From Ceriagrion tenellum (lineage: Eukaryota; Arthropoda; Insecta; Odonata; Coenagrionidae), in contig OY720635.1 in NCBI GenBank assembly GCA_963169105.1, forward strand, positions 156,255,645 through 156,319,644: 64,000 bases of DNA. The letters are read 5' to 3'. Shown piece after piece: positions 12,500 through 23,970 of the stretch (its first letter is position 1; each line of letters opens with the position of its first letter). The notes under the pieces are model-generated. The model searched no databases and had not been told where the DNA came from. It saw only the letters and a list, made by a program, of their open reading frames with translations. A program made the translations under genes and the position numbers.

Positions 12500-13140
12500 A
12501 AGGTGAAGGGAGGTGGAAAGGAGAAGGTAATGGGATGTGAAACAGTGAAGTGTATAACGGGAATGTTCTGATGAGAGCTTAGTTTTTTTATGGTCCCATT
12601 GTGCGGTGGAGCTTAGTTTTTTTTATGGTCCAACTGTGCGGTGGAGGAACGAATTTTTGCACCGATATGTTAGACAATGGGTCTCTCTCTATTTATTGAT
12701 TCTGTCGGATCTAGAGACGCAGTGTGGTATCAAAATGGTATTCTTTGGGTGACAGTGAAACTCACCTGTTCTGAATTCCTCGATCCAGCAAAGCCCAGCG
12801 TACATGTATCCATGTGTCCAGCGGCTCCCAATCTAACCCATCAAGAAGCTGTAAAACACTCTTTGCTCTCTAGTAGCAGTTTTAAACGAAGCGCATAGCT
12901 TTCTTCTGTATTTTAGATATTATTCGGATTAAATCTTTAAAACTGGACGCAAAATTTTCACGCCACCATCAAGGTGTGCTCTAACCAGAGTAAAGTAGCA
13001 CCTCTCTTACACTTTTTCACCCGAGGACCTTCCTACCATGCGCTTGATAAATTCTAGTTCCTTTTAGGCTGCACCGGAATAAGTGAACCAATCGTGAATA
13101 CTAATATATTTTGCCAATTTTGCGGAAAATGTATCCTCTT
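12500..13140 (-). pseudogene. CR1/Jockey-like LINE, 3' end (family copy 1)
   Basis: On the minus strand, 13,090-12,960 reads KELEFIKRMVGRSSGEKV, stop, ERCYFTLVRAHL. This is the 'K…RNL.….VK…Y..LVRP.LEYA' block that follows the RT palm in CR1/Jockey-type LINEs. The same block occurs at 31.2 kb (FVKRIIGRSSDEKVKERYYF) and 62.9 kb, so the three are one family. Below 12,900 lies the rest of the C-terminus and 3' UTR; the GTGCGGTGGAGCTTAG segment at 12,570-12,650 is duplicated in tandem here (about 39 bp). It has stops, is 5'-truncated, and its 3' boundary is unclear. The ORF at 12,677-12,898 plus is an antisense shadow. Confidence 0.72.
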
Positions 13141-13279
13141 TTACTTTATCCAGTCTGTAAAATGACGATGGGATTCCATTAGCATGCACTTTTACCAATG
13201 CTTCCTAAGCCTTAGAATGTATACCAAAGAACAAACGATGTTTATATGGACAAACTTAAGACCTCAACCCTGAGATAAA

Positions 13280-13375
13280 CTCACCTTCAATACAGGCGGT
13301 GGGAGTCGAACCCGCGAACTTTGTGTTAGAGAAAGGATTCCCAATTCTAACAGTTTCTCATCGGGGTACTATCCC
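13280..13375 (-). repeat. Possible tRNA-derived SINE fragment
   Basis: On the minus strand a good pol III B-box core, GGGTTCGACTCCC (13,301-13,313), is preceded by sequence resembling the head of the SINE at 22.56-22.91 kb. I cannot fold a complete cloverleaf and see no convincing A box, so I do not call a tRNA gene. Confidence 0.35.
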
Positions 13376-14049
13376 GAATGGAGAACATGCATTCCATTCA
13401 TTCCTCATACTTAAGTAGTGAACAAGACAACATTGTTTCCCGTGGATTCAAATAAACAATCTGTGTGAGTAAGCTTCAACCCCGGATGTTAATGGTTTCC
13501 TTTCAAAAGAGCATAAAATTATGAACAATCACGTGTTCTAGTGACCTAGCGCAATCACACGTTGTCGCTCCTCTGTTGCACATGCATCACAACAGGTAGG
13601 GTAAAATTGTAACAGATAATCGTCTTCCGCGAAGAAAGACAAAAAAATTCGCCGAGTTACGAAAACCAACCAAAAAACACAAGGAAATACGCCATGTTGC
13701 TATTAACAATACCGTTCCGTGTCGTCATCCCCCGCGTTTCTGATGACGAAGTGTTTCCACGACGACAAGCGCGCGTAATTTTAAGAAGAAATACTCAAAC
13801 AGTAAAACATAGTATGCTGATAAAATGCTTGTATTTATACTTATAAATTTGTACTCTTCATACTAATAATCCTTTTATAAAAAAATAATGTTCCTCTTTC
13901 GAGGAGGATTATTTCCGTATTTCTCGCCTACCTCATTGAGCCGGTCTCTACTTGCCCGAAACTTTAAATAATATAAAACAGTATTTCTTCAATTAATATC
14001 TTACGCTTTGGTAGCGAAACATTGGTATTTCAGGATTGACATAAAAGTA

Positions 14050-14519
14050 GACTAAATGCCGTCGGTATGAGTTATCTGAGGAGTGTTTGTGGCAAAATTA
14101 GGATGGATAGAATCAGGAATGAGTGGGTAATGAATGAATGTGGGTTAGATGCTCCTGTAATGGACATACATGAAAGGAGTGTGCTTCGTTGGTTTGGCCA
14201 TGCTGAGATGATGGCCATGAGGATGAGAGTCGAGTAACGAAATAGATGTATAAGAGTGAGATGAATGGTGCGAGAGGTAGAGGTCGGCCGAGAAAGCTGT
14301 GGTTCAAGGTGGTTGAGGAAATTCTTAGGGGGAATATTAGGACTCTTAAAAACAGGAGGGCGTGTATGGGAGTAAATGAAGCAAAAGAGGTTTGCAAGGA
14401 TAGGTCAGTATGAAGGAAATATTTGAAGCAGAGTTAGGTGTAAGAATATGTATTTTTGAGTGAAACTTTGTGACTGTGCCTACCCCGAAAGGAAACGGCG
14501 TGATTGGTATGTATGTATG
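14050..14519 (+). pseudogene. LINE 3' end (RTE/L2-like, family with TATG tail)
   Basis: From 14,053 the plus strand reads LNAVGMSYLRSVCGKIRMDR, then IRNEWVMNECGLDAPVMDIH, then ERSVLRWFGHAEMM. This is the 'M.YLR.V.GKTR.DR.RN…RW.GHV.RM' signature of LINE C-termini. It then breaks by frameshift into GARGRGRPRKLW-like and KNRRACMGVNEAKEVCKDR-like pieces. The element ends with GACTGTGCCTACC…GGAAACGGCGTGATTGG and a short (TATG)n tail. The same terminal sequence recurs at 19,764-19,828. It is a 5'-truncated, frameshifted insertion. Confidence 0.8.
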
Positions 14520-17500
14520 AACTACTTATCAATTTTTGGGTGCTGTTTCTTACAACCGTAATAGAATATGCAAAGGCATCTTTATTTTTTTCTTTAAACG
14601 TTCTCTATCACAGACAATGATTAGTTTTTAATAGTTTCGAAGCTCAAAATGTGTGGAGACCTACCTTCCATCTGATTTTGATTTTCTTTCATACGAACTC
14701 ATTCAGATATCACGAGGTGTTGAGCAAATCAATGTTTGGAGCGTCCCTGGAAATCACGCCGTCTCAAGTCCACCAACCTTTCACCCCCTCAATTTAGTCT
14801 TTAACTCTTCAGCACACCATATTATAATTTGAGACAATTTGAGCGACGGTTTTCCTCAGTCACATACGAGATATTTTTTTAAAATTTGTTGATAAATTTA
14901 CGCAGCTGTAAGATGTATGAAGTAAAGGTATATCATAAAAATCGCCCGAGCCATTTTCGGGATGATTTGACATGCATTCAATCAATCATTGATCGTTTAA
15001 TGGTATGAGATATTTAGTATAAATATAATTTCCTAGCATTATAGCTCGTACAACATCAACTTGTTTAAAATTACTTTATGCTCTCTAAAAAATTATTTAA
15101 TTTTAATGATACATAGTCATAAAATGTTACTTAATTTTCATTCGCCTATGTCAAACTGTAATTTGCCACGCTGAAATATTCAAGACAATCATAGGAATTA
15201 CCAAAGTGAATACTTGTAGCTATGGTAGTAATAGGTTTTTGACGATGAGCCATTTAGTTGAGCTGTACAGTCTTACAGTTTAACAATGCGATTCGCATAT
15301 AGTATTTGTAAATATGTTTGGTTCTCTAATGGTGACAGGTGTTAGAATGGAAGAACACAGGCTCCCCGAGGGAGAGTTAATATTGAGACGCGAACTTAAA
15401 TGCCATCACTAATGTTAATTGTGCTCACAGGGTCTTAGTTTAATCTCTAACTACCAATATATATTTCCCTTCCTGGGAACATGGACAACTCATCTAATTA
15501 ACCCTTGGTGAGTTGGCGACCGTGGCGGCGCAAAGGCGGTCGCGTCTCCAAAGTGGCTGATTAGCGCGGTCGTCGGCTCCACTCTCGTCCCGCGAGCGGA
15601 ATGTGCGATTTTTCGTTTCCTTTTATCTCGTGGCACCGCTCTCAACCGCATACCTCCACTTGTGCAAATAGTATCAAAGCGTATCCGTGCGTAGGTACAC
15701 GTACATATATATAGGCCCATTCTATCCTTCACTTGGCACACGATCACAGGGAACCGAAAGCTCTTAAGACGTGCGGAATAATCGCATTCCAACCAACCAC
15801 GAAATCAGTATCCTTTCGCTGCCATTCGTCGGCGGCGAACCCTTGTGAAAATCGCACACGCATATTAATAGCTACACTATAGGTATACGAACTTATCCAT
15901 ATCAACCTCAAGCCCCCCTAAAAGCACACCATTAGGATGTTTCTTGCACGACTTCGTTGAAAAACATAGATCTTTCTACGCGAGCAACACGGCTGCCTGT
16001 TAAAATTTCACCGTGTTCGAGCAAGTTAACGCTAAACCTAGTAAACGTTTTAACCAATCCAGACTCAATAGTGTTGGCACTGGTAACCAGCACTAGAAAT
16101 GCGCGTGAATGGAATTTAGTTGAAACCGTGGTTAAATAACGAATAAATAAAATGGAGAGTTCAACAGAAAGACGACTGCATAGCAATGAAAGTGGAATTG
16201 AAGTTCTTCTGAAATGATATGCAAGCGAGCCCATTTAAAGGATGATAGACCGTTTAAATCCACATTCAAGAAAGATGTGAAATTAGAGTAAAAATCAGTG
16301 CCATTTCTACTACGGTAAACTAGGATTCGTGTGAACAAGAATAAGACACAGCCGCCATGTTAATCATAATTCAAACTTACTAATGTAAACGGGCAACAAG
16401 TGAGCACTCAAATGAACAACGAGAAGAGAACAGAAAGGGCGAACATGGATACTAAACTTCCCCCCGCATTGTGTCACCATTACCTCTCATAGGGATCAGA
16501 GTGTAAAACATTCACCGCAGTAAATCCACGATTTATCGAGGAAGGCAAGGAAAAAACGGTAACTTTGTATTTTAAGGTAGCCCGAGCGAGATAGTTCCCT
16601 AGTCATAATGGAGACCATATTAGAATTAAACGTTTTAATTTCACCACCTGTAGGACACATCAATTAAATATTGCATTATTAATGGTGCGATAATATAGTT
16701 TTATATGACAGAAATTGTGAGTAATAAAATGAAAATATCTAAGTAAGTCTTTCACTTGACTCATTTTTTTTCGCACGTTTCGTTTGAAACTCCTTCAAAA
16801 CGGAAGGTTTTTTGTGATACCCAAGAACCGACTGCGGTGACAATATGATAAATTTTCAGAAATAGATGAGAAAACATACAGACTACACACCGTTAGTTTT
16901 TGTACGACATCTAAGTGTTAGAAATGCCTCATTTTGTAAATAATGTCTCTCTGGTGTGCATACACGTACCATTTCCTATGTATAAGGGCTAGTATTTTCT
17001 GGAAAATATCTCGGAAAGTAATATGGTAAGGGGTAGAACTTTTGGTGTCATTGGATAGGTGAGATATTTCTCTTTAAAATGAGACCAAATTCTAAATAAT
17101 TTTTGTTCAAACTACCTTAAATACTTTTAACGCTACAGTCGGAGAAAAGGTTCCAAGAAAATATCCAATTATGAAGATTGTAGATTGACGAGTGGTCGTT
17201 GAGTTTTCCGAGCTCTCCGTCCTTAATTTCATATCGTTGACTCTTCAGTGCAGCTGCCCCCCGATGATCTTATACGACACGGAGATCGCACGATTTTACG
17301 CCGTTACGAGGCGAAATGTCTGTCGCGATTACGCAGTAATTATGGAACAATGCGAATGATACGTATAAAGTTAAAATACATCTCATGCTGCCATATATAT
17401 TCCGATGTATAGTAACACTAGATAATAATACAAGGTAAGCCGTTCTCTCGCACCAAAATGAGTTCGTTCTGCGAATGACGTCATCCGGATGACAAGAGCG

Positions 17501-18419
17501 GCAGACGACTTGAGAATTAGCATAATAGGAACAATGGATGAAAGCTCCGATTAATTAGTTTTTTATCGACGACAGAATGGTGTCGAGTAGATATTTTCAA
17601 CCTTAAATACCGGTATGCAACATACAGGGTCCATTATGAAAGTAATGCGCATGATTTTATTGTGACGCGACTATCCATGGCAGCGCGGTAAAACCGGTCG
17701 GGATATGTTGTGGGGGGTCTGCCCTTCCAACTCAGCCGGTCGCCAGTTTGCTCCGAGCAGTCCGAGCGGAATTGTATTGTATTTCATCGATTACAATTCG
17801 AAAATGTGTAGGCCGAGAAAATAATCTTGTTTACAACGAAAATAACCCAAGCAATAATTATTTACAAATAAAAGTTAAAACTTTTACCGCCTCCAATTTT
17901 AAAGTAGTCTTATCTTCGGCAAATCTGAGCTATCCACGCTCGTTTAGGTGCATCAGTGGGATATCTAAAACGATTCTCTTTCCTCATACATTTTTTTGCA
18001 CTGCTTTTGTATCTGAATACCAGACAAGTGTGAAACACACAATGCACACCGAACCTAGCGAACGATTGATGTAATCCCAAGTACATCGCAGCGTTCGACC
18101 CTAACAACGCGCAACGACCCAACCTGCATTAGTCGTAGTATTCCATAGTCTACCATGAATGCGAGCAGAAGATGGTGACGTTGGTTTGAGTTATGGCAAC
18201 CATGGACTTCATGTCCTTCCTATAATTCATCCTACATAAAGAAGTTGTTGCTTTGCAAAAACGTAACCTCCTTACCATAAATCCGTACAGCCAGCACATG
18301 GCCCCATTTGCATTTACTATTCAGGGAAATAGTTAGGTGAAGATTTTCGAAAATGATGATTCTACTTACAATTTTAATTGCGTGAATTCTAAATGCGGAG
18401 CATACGAAAACAAGATCTA
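14520..18419. other. No gene recognised; one CpG-rich patch
   Basis: Mostly A+T-rich DNA with chance ORFs. The CpG-rich patch at 15,490-15,850 is described separately as a weak promoter candidate. At 17,627-17,660 ACAGGGTCCATTATGAAAGTAATGCGCA resembles the terminal region of a mariner-type element (AAAGTAATG core), but no matching right end or transposase reading frame follows. Confidence 0.45.
15490..15850 (+). promoter_or_regulatory. Weak promoter candidate (CpG-rich, TATA plus Inr)
   Basis: A CpG-rich block (15,500-15,660) is followed by TATATATAGG (15,706-15,715) and an arthropod-type initiator TCACTT (15,729-15,734). The spacing is about 25 bp from the first T of the TATA to the initiator A, slightly short. 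No convincing coding exon follows. It is an inference from motif and composition only. Confidence 0.2.
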
Positions 18420-18837
18420 AACAAACTCTTAATATTTGAGAGGCGAGTACTTAGGAAAACATATGGGCCAGTCCAAGACGAACTAACAGGGGAATGGAGA
18501 AGACGACATAATTAGAAACTATATGACCTTTATCGAGATAACACCATAGTAGGATTACAAAGAAGCAGGAAATTGGAATGTATAAGGCATGTGGAACGGA
18601 TGAACGATGAACGATATCCTAAACTTGCAAATTACATGAGCCCGAGAAAAGTTGAAGGGGAAGACCAAAGAAAAGATGAATGGATAATATAAGAGAGGAT
18701 CTACAGCAAATAGAAGCCTGGGAAGATTGGAGGGAAGAGAAAGCCAAAGAAGCCAAAAGAAGAGAAGAGTGGAGAGCCTTGGTCCTGACATCGCGCGGTC
18801 CACTGGGCCTGATCGCGTTAAGTAAAGTAAAGTAAGA
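18420..18837 (+). pseudogene. LINE 3' end with (AAGTA)n tail
   Basis: The plus strand reads LNIFERRVLRKTYGPVQDEL, then GEWRRRHN, a stop, then KLYDLYRDNTIVGLQRSRKL and ECIRHVERMNDERYPK. This is the 'IFERK.LR.IYGP…WR.R.N.ELY.LY…RL.W.GHV.RM' C-terminal signature of a reverse-transcriptase LINE. After one more frame change comes ERIYSK…PGKIGG and, in another frame, EAKRREEWRALV. It ends at a short AAGTA-type repeat (18,821-18,836). It differs from the families at 14.05 and 9.2 kb. Two or more stops and the missing 5' part show it is dead. Confidence 0.8.
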
Positions 18838-18899
18838 ATTCTAAATGATTGCTAGTGACGAAACCTCCCTACCCGGCGAGCCTATAAAGAAGGCAGTTA

Positions 18900-19318
18900 G
18901 TTCATCAAACTCCCCCGCGGGATAATAATTCCACTCCCCGAGAGGTGTGTCGTCAGACGCGAGCACGCAAATTGGTGAACTTTCGGCGAGATTCCCTCTC
19001 CATTGGATTGGCTTGGATATTTGGGAAAGCGACCGACGGCTAAAGTCATTTGCGCCATAGGGTATACGTTAGGGAAGAAGGGTGGATAGACACCCGGCGT
19101 CGGCATTAGCCTACTCTTAACGAAAGGCGCCAAGGGGACCACGGCTTAACGTCTCATCCGACAGAAGGAGTTCTCTACTTGAAGTGCCCTCCACATGACA
19201 CTCAAGAAGGGATCGGGTTCCGCTGAAAAACATTCGCCTCTAAGGGATTTGAACCCTGGCCGCCTGTGTGGTAGGTGAGTACTCTAGCCACTACACCAAC
19301 CTGATCCCGATTCCCTCT
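18900..19318 (-). repeat. tRNA-derived SINE, copy 1
   Basis: On the minus strand the head reads GGGATCGGGTTGG, a pol III A box TGGTGTAGTGG (complement of 19,288-19,298) and a B box GGTTCAAATCC (complement of 19,245-19,255). The body continues downwards. A second copy at 22,560-22,910 aligns in head and body: TTGAAG…CCCACATG, GGGATCGG, GCGACCGAC, and CCCxGCxTCGGxATxAGC on the plus strand. Real tRNA folding fails (no matching acceptor 3' half), so this is a SINE and not a tRNA gene. The lower boundary is approximate. Confidence 0.7.
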
Positions 19319-19763
19319 CGAACCCCTGACTGGAAATTACTCATCAAACAACACAGTTTTTGTGGCCAGAGTGACCAATGTATTGAACCATTTATTGTAT
19401 ATGAACATTCATAAATACAGAAAAAATATAACCCTGATGAGGACGATGGTGAAATTAACGTGGTGATTCGATGATGAACACAAATTAAACCCTGATGATG
19501 TTGAATTTTGACAGCATAAATCATTTTGACGTTATAGCACTGCAAAAATTAAACAAGCAACATTAAAATGTTGAAAATTTACATGGAATTTGCTCAGCTA
19601 TTCACTCCAAAAATGTATGGAGAATTTCTTCCAAGGTATAGTAAGGAAATGGGTTTGTCCACGTGAGTTTTCTGATGTTCATGCCACTACAGTAAAAGGT
19701 TTTTAATTTCATTGGATACTGAGTGGAGAATGAAGGGACCTTTGATATAATTCACTGTACATT

Positions 19764-19828
19764 AATGAGTGAAACATTTTGACTGTGCCTACTCCGGAAG
19801 GGAACGGCGTGATGGGTGTGTATGTACT
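19764..19828 (+). repeat. LINE 3'-UTR fragment (same family as 14.05 kb)
   Basis: TGAGTGAAACATTTTGACTG, GCCTACTCCGGAAGGGAACG and GCGTGATGGGTGTGTATGTA match, with few differences, the last 65 bp of the LINE ending at 14,519. Only the 3' terminal piece was inserted, or the rest has decayed. Confidence 0.75.
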
Positions 19829-21289
19829 TATTGTGAGAGCGCGTCCGAAGCACCTTTGTATGCGGCGTTTGTTTTTTGTTAAATGTAACATTTTCTCACT
19901 TTATTTCGTTTATGGAGACTCACTTTTTAATTTTCGATTTGCTGTTTATGATTCTTTATTATTATTTATTCACATTTATTTTATTTTCTTGAGTTGTCTT
20001 TGTTTTATTTATTTATTGATCTTTACTTAATTTGTTCATTTACATAATTTTTTTAAATTTCTCATAAATTATTTATTTTTATTCTCTTATTACTTATTTG
20101 GTTATTTTTAACTTGGTAGTTATGCATGAATTACCCTTTTCATTACTATTATCATTCATGTGTATTTCATGGATTTTTTGTTTTGTTTGTGTTACATTAG
20201 CTTAATCTGTCTGTAGGTTTTCGTAGGTTTTTTCACACTCCCCTCCATGTGTGGGTGTTTTCCTGCAGTGGGTTTTTTCGTCAAGGATATTCTCTTTCTT
20301 ATTTCCTTACGTTTTTTCCCACAAATGCATATATCTTTCTTCACACTTATTTCATGTATTCATCTGACGAAGGGATAGATGGAAGAAGGGACTGCATTAA
20401 TCTCAATCTCGCCCCAATAAAGACGCCTTATTATTATTTGTAACTGAGGGGAGGAGATGATCCCTCGGAGATAACCTTACGTAAATAACGCTGAAGAAGC
20501 AGGTCCCGACGACTCCTGTCGAGCTGCGGCGAGGAGGGGCGGCGGGGACGACAAACTCGTAGTCATTTCGGCGGTGTCGTGTAGATGAAACAGCCAAAAA
20601 CGGTCGCTTCCATTGTCCCTTTCGCCTTCTGCCCCAAGTGTCTCCAAAGCATAGCAGGTTTTTCCTCAGTAGGTCCGCTGATGTCCCGCATCTGCCACAC
20701 TATAAGTAGGGGTGTCCTGCGACGCCATCGTATTTCGCCTTTCTCCCGGCAGTCAGTCGTGTTGCGTGAAGACTATCGTTTACAAAGCAACCTAGGCAGT
20801 CTCTCCCCAAGATAACAACCTGGTTTCACTTATCCCTTTTCCTTTCATTGGAGCTCGTAGAGGGAGAGAAACGTGAGTTTTGGACAGTGGAAGGGGGGTA
20901 ATAGCAAGATGGAGTCAACACGTGCAATGGTGCTTATACTGGACTCCTGAATTTTTTATTTTCTCCAGCACTGGTCCTGGTTAACTTCAGTGTACTTTTT
21001 CGCAATGGGTTTTTCCCAATAGAAATCCTTCACGAGGATACATATTCATACACGATGACGTACATAGAAATGGCATAACTCGCGAAATCACTTTTGTTCC
21101 AGCGTAGGCGAGGCAGTGTGATGGAAAATAACCTTGCAATGGTCTTGTATCATTACAATATATATAACTGAATTTCCAATTTTCATCGATTACCTTCAAA
21201 AAAGATAATTGCCAAGGCATCATTTTTACTTGAGAACCATGAAAAGGTTTCAGTGGATGGAAATTGCTCATAGCGGATTCCCTTAGGTG
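19829..21289. other. No gene recognised
   Basis: A T-rich stretch (19,900-20,390) is followed by a CpG-richer block (20,450-20,830). The ORFs at 20,249-20,443 and 20,585-20,815 have no family motif. TATAAG at 20,701 and TCAGTC at 20,753 are 54 bp apart, too far for a standard core promoter. Confidence 0.45.
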
Positions 21290-21540
21290 TGTTAGAAATG
21301 ATGGTAATCTCCGATTTCAATTTAACAAATAGTGCTTTTATTAGCGCGAATGCACGTGTCCACAGGTGAACAGCTCAACACTGGCTCTCGCGTGTCGTAG
21401 TGACATCGCTTATATATACAGAAGGTGGTGACGGCATATCTTCATTTGACGGCAGCTCTCAGGCAACATCTCCAGTCCACGCCGCTAGACCAACTTGACC
21501 ATCATTTGACGATGAAGGCGATGGGATCCTTCATCTAACA
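21290..21540 (-). mobile_element. Solo LTR of an LTR retrotransposon (251 bp)
   Basis: Read on the minus strand the segment starts TGTTAGATGAAGG (at 21,540) and ends TTTCTAACA (at 21,290), with TGTTAG/CTAACA terminal inverted repeats. It holds a TATA box TATATAAG (complement of 21,409-21,416) and, about 70 bp further on, a polyadenylation signal AATAAAAG (complement of 21,335-21,342), the order expected in an LTR. No tRNA primer-binding site follows the 3' edge and no polypurine tract precedes the 5' edge, so it is a solo LTR. The flanking 5-mers (AGGTG left, AGGGC right) share only part, so the target duplication has decayed or was never exact. The family cannot be assigned. Confidence 0.72.
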
Positions 21541-22559
21541 AGGGCACTAATAAGCAAAACCTTAGCAAAATCGGAAGTCTTTCCCAGTTTACCTGAGGAA
21601 AAATATTCAGCCACGTCTAATGGCGGGCAGGCAGATTGGGCAGGCAGACCCGATTCCACTTCACAGGTGCGGAATTTGTTAATATTTACTTTCACGAAAA
21701 ACACACGCAGAAGGACGATCTATTTTTCGATCGACAAAGTAAATTCTTTGACGGACGTAAAGGAATTCACGACGACTTCCGGATGCCTTCCTGATAGCCT
21801 GAAGGAACACTTTTTTATACAAGCACATCCTCAATATTACCTCAAGGGCATAAACATAAGAGCGCGATAATCTGGACCAAAAGTTCAGCGCACAAACAAA
21901 GCCTCGCGGAATTCAAACACTTTCGGACCGATTGGCACAATAACAATGCTGTTTTTCTTACAAGCAATCGAAATTGGGTGCCATCGAAGAAATATGATGA
22001 TCAAATGGACGGAAAGCATCAACAATGAAAAAATTATACTAGGGGACGGAGAGAAAAGAATTTTTAAGGAAATTCTTATTAGGAGATGCCAACTTACTTT
22101 AAAGGAGGGTAAATTTTATGATGCAACAAACACTTGATAACAGTAATTGAAGGAGAAATGAATAGGTAGGATTACCTGATAAGTTAATAGGTAAGTTACA
22201 GTTATAGCAAGAAAAAGGATGGAACTCACGGGAAAAACTATCAGGGATGATAAAATAAGACTTAATAAAAGAGTGAAACTGATGGCTTCGAAGAAATGAT
22301 TATAGAGAGAAATGTGGCAGAAAACAGTCCTTGAAGTGATGTCTGAGGATGAATTTCTTTGGAATAAAAATTTTACCAGCAAAATTTCGAAAGAAAACAT
22401 CGTTTTGTGATGCGGCGTCCGCATGAACAAGGTGCATTTTAATTTGTAATTGTAACCTCAACACCAAAATACTTTCTATGCCACGATCGATAACATTAAG
22501 AAATCTTTAGCGACCATTAGCAAGAGAACATTTTGTATCGTTCGTTTCCAAGCGCTCGC
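21541..22559. other. No gene recognised
   Basis: A+T-rich sequence. The ORFs at 21,667-21,870, 21,946-22,137 (plus) and 22,116-22,430 (minus) show no motif I recognise. Confidence 0.45.
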
Positions 22560-22912
22560 AAGAGCTGTAAGTGGAGGCAGTGGGTATTATTTGGAGTGGC
22601 GACCGACAGCAGGGTAAGGCCACTTCAGATAGGTTTGTGGGCTGGTTCACTGGGGAAGGATGATGAGGGGAATAGTGGAAAGAAACCCCGCATCGGAATC
22701 AGCTCACCCGCAAATAAAGGCGTTAAGGCATCCACACTTTACCAACGTCCCATACGATGGACAGGGTAATACATTTGAAGTTCCCCCCACATGGCCCCAA
22801 ATCAGGGATCGGAATCCCACTGAAAATCTACGCCGTTGCAGGATTGCGAACCCACGACCTTGAGGAGAGGAAGCTACTGCACCAACCCGATCGCCTTCCC
22901 TCTTGTGTCAAA
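22560..22912 (-). repeat. tRNA-derived SINE, copy 2
   Basis: Same family and orientation as the copy at 18,900-19,318. On the minus strand the A box is TGGTGCAGTAG (complement of 22,874-22,884) and the B-box region GGGTTCGCAATCC (complement of 22,841-22,853). The body shares GCGACCGAC, a CCCCGCATCGG block and the ATTTGAAG…CCCACATGG block. It is diverged from copy 1 by many substitutions and small indels. The ORFs at 22,533-22,769 and 22,660-22,863 fall inside it and are not genes. Confidence 0.7.
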
Positions 22913-23084
22913 GTAGAGGATTAAATACTATGGGGGAAGACACAAAGTGACGGAAATGTCTAGAGACATAAGTCAGTTTTTAATGGCTCGCTATATCGCT
23001 CAACTGATTTGAAAAATGCTTCTTGCACTCTAACTGCTCTTTCTGCAAGTCAGAAAGATTGCGATTGAAACGCCAAACACTAAT

Positions 23085-23970
23085 TATTTCTCTATAGTAA
23101 TCAATCCGCAGAGTGGTTAGTAGCACGTCTCCAACTTCTTCTCTCTTGGGCCATTCTTTTCATGTCTACATAGTCCCATTATTTGATTAATGTACTGACT
23201 CTTGCTTCTATCCCGGCGGTTTTTTCCTTCTACTATTCCTTTCAAAAGGGCGATTATAATTACTTGAGGACTCAGATACTACCAACCAGTGCATCTCTAA
23301 GCTTTTTCAATGCCTTTCACACGTTTCATTCTTCACCTAACTGTTTAATTTATTCTTCGTTGATCACTCTATCAGCCCACCGTATCTCAAGTTGTCTCTT
23401 GCAACTCCAAGTCTCGAAGGCTTCTAATTATCTTCTTCCCGCCACCCCAATTGTTCAACTTGCACATCCGTTCAGCACTAAACTCCATACATAAGTCTTT
23501 AGGAACTGTTTTCTGGCGTTCAGTCTGATTCTTTTAGTGCAGTGGGATGCTTTCATCTTGTTGAATGATATCTAAGCCGGTGTAATCCTCATTTTAATGT
23601 TATTGCTGCTTCGACTGGAGGGTATCCGAGTTCCACCCGCGGTCTTTAAGATGCCGACTGGACTGCCGGAGAAATTTTCGTCCTCTGCGATGAAAGAGCG
23701 CAGGAAGAACCCGAAAATCATCGAGTCACGTAACTTCAGCGAAAATATTCGTTGTAGTTCTCAGCTGTTCAGTCAATAAGGCTGGCCAAGTGCTGGAGTT
23801 CCGTTACTTGTTCCAGGTGTTCGACATTTAACTTGACCTGCTTTTGTTTATCCTCCCTCCCGCACACCATGACTTCATTTTTCTTCTTCTTTAGCTGCAA
23901 GTTGGAGTCACTTGTAATTACATTGTCTTATCTACTTAATAAAGAAATGAGGCCCTGCTCACTTCCTGCC
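23085..23970 (-). pseudogene. LINE remnant: RT thumb and C-terminus (RTE/L2-like)
   Basis: Read on the minus strand from about 23,910 downwards: QLKKKKNEVMVCGREDKQKQ, VKLNVEHLEQVTELQHLASLI is the 'N..KTKVMV..R…L.G..LEQV..FKYLGS.I' region after the RT palm. After a gap come RLNARKQFLKTYVWSLVLNG, LEAFETWSCKRQLEIRWADR, VINEE, a stop, and KALKKLRDAL, ending near TNHSAD. These are the 'YVWSVLLYG…LEAFEMWCWRRM.RIRWTDRVTNEE' signature in order. Several frameshifts and stops make it a pseudogene; the palm (YADD) and endonuclease are missing. It is similar in layout to the 9.2-kb remnant but not obviously the same family. Confidence 0.8.

Noticed and set aside
17627..17760. Mariner-type transposon
   Set aside because: Only one end-like sequence (AAAGTAATG) is visible. 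No right end and no transposase motif were found within the following kilobases.
19240..19310. tRNA gene on the minus strand
   Set aside because: Good A and B boxes, but no acceptor-stem partner. The similarity continues into a body shared with a second copy, so it is a SINE.
20701..20757. TATAAG and TCAGTC as a core promoter
   Set aside because: They are 54 bp apart instead of about 30, and no clear ORF follows.
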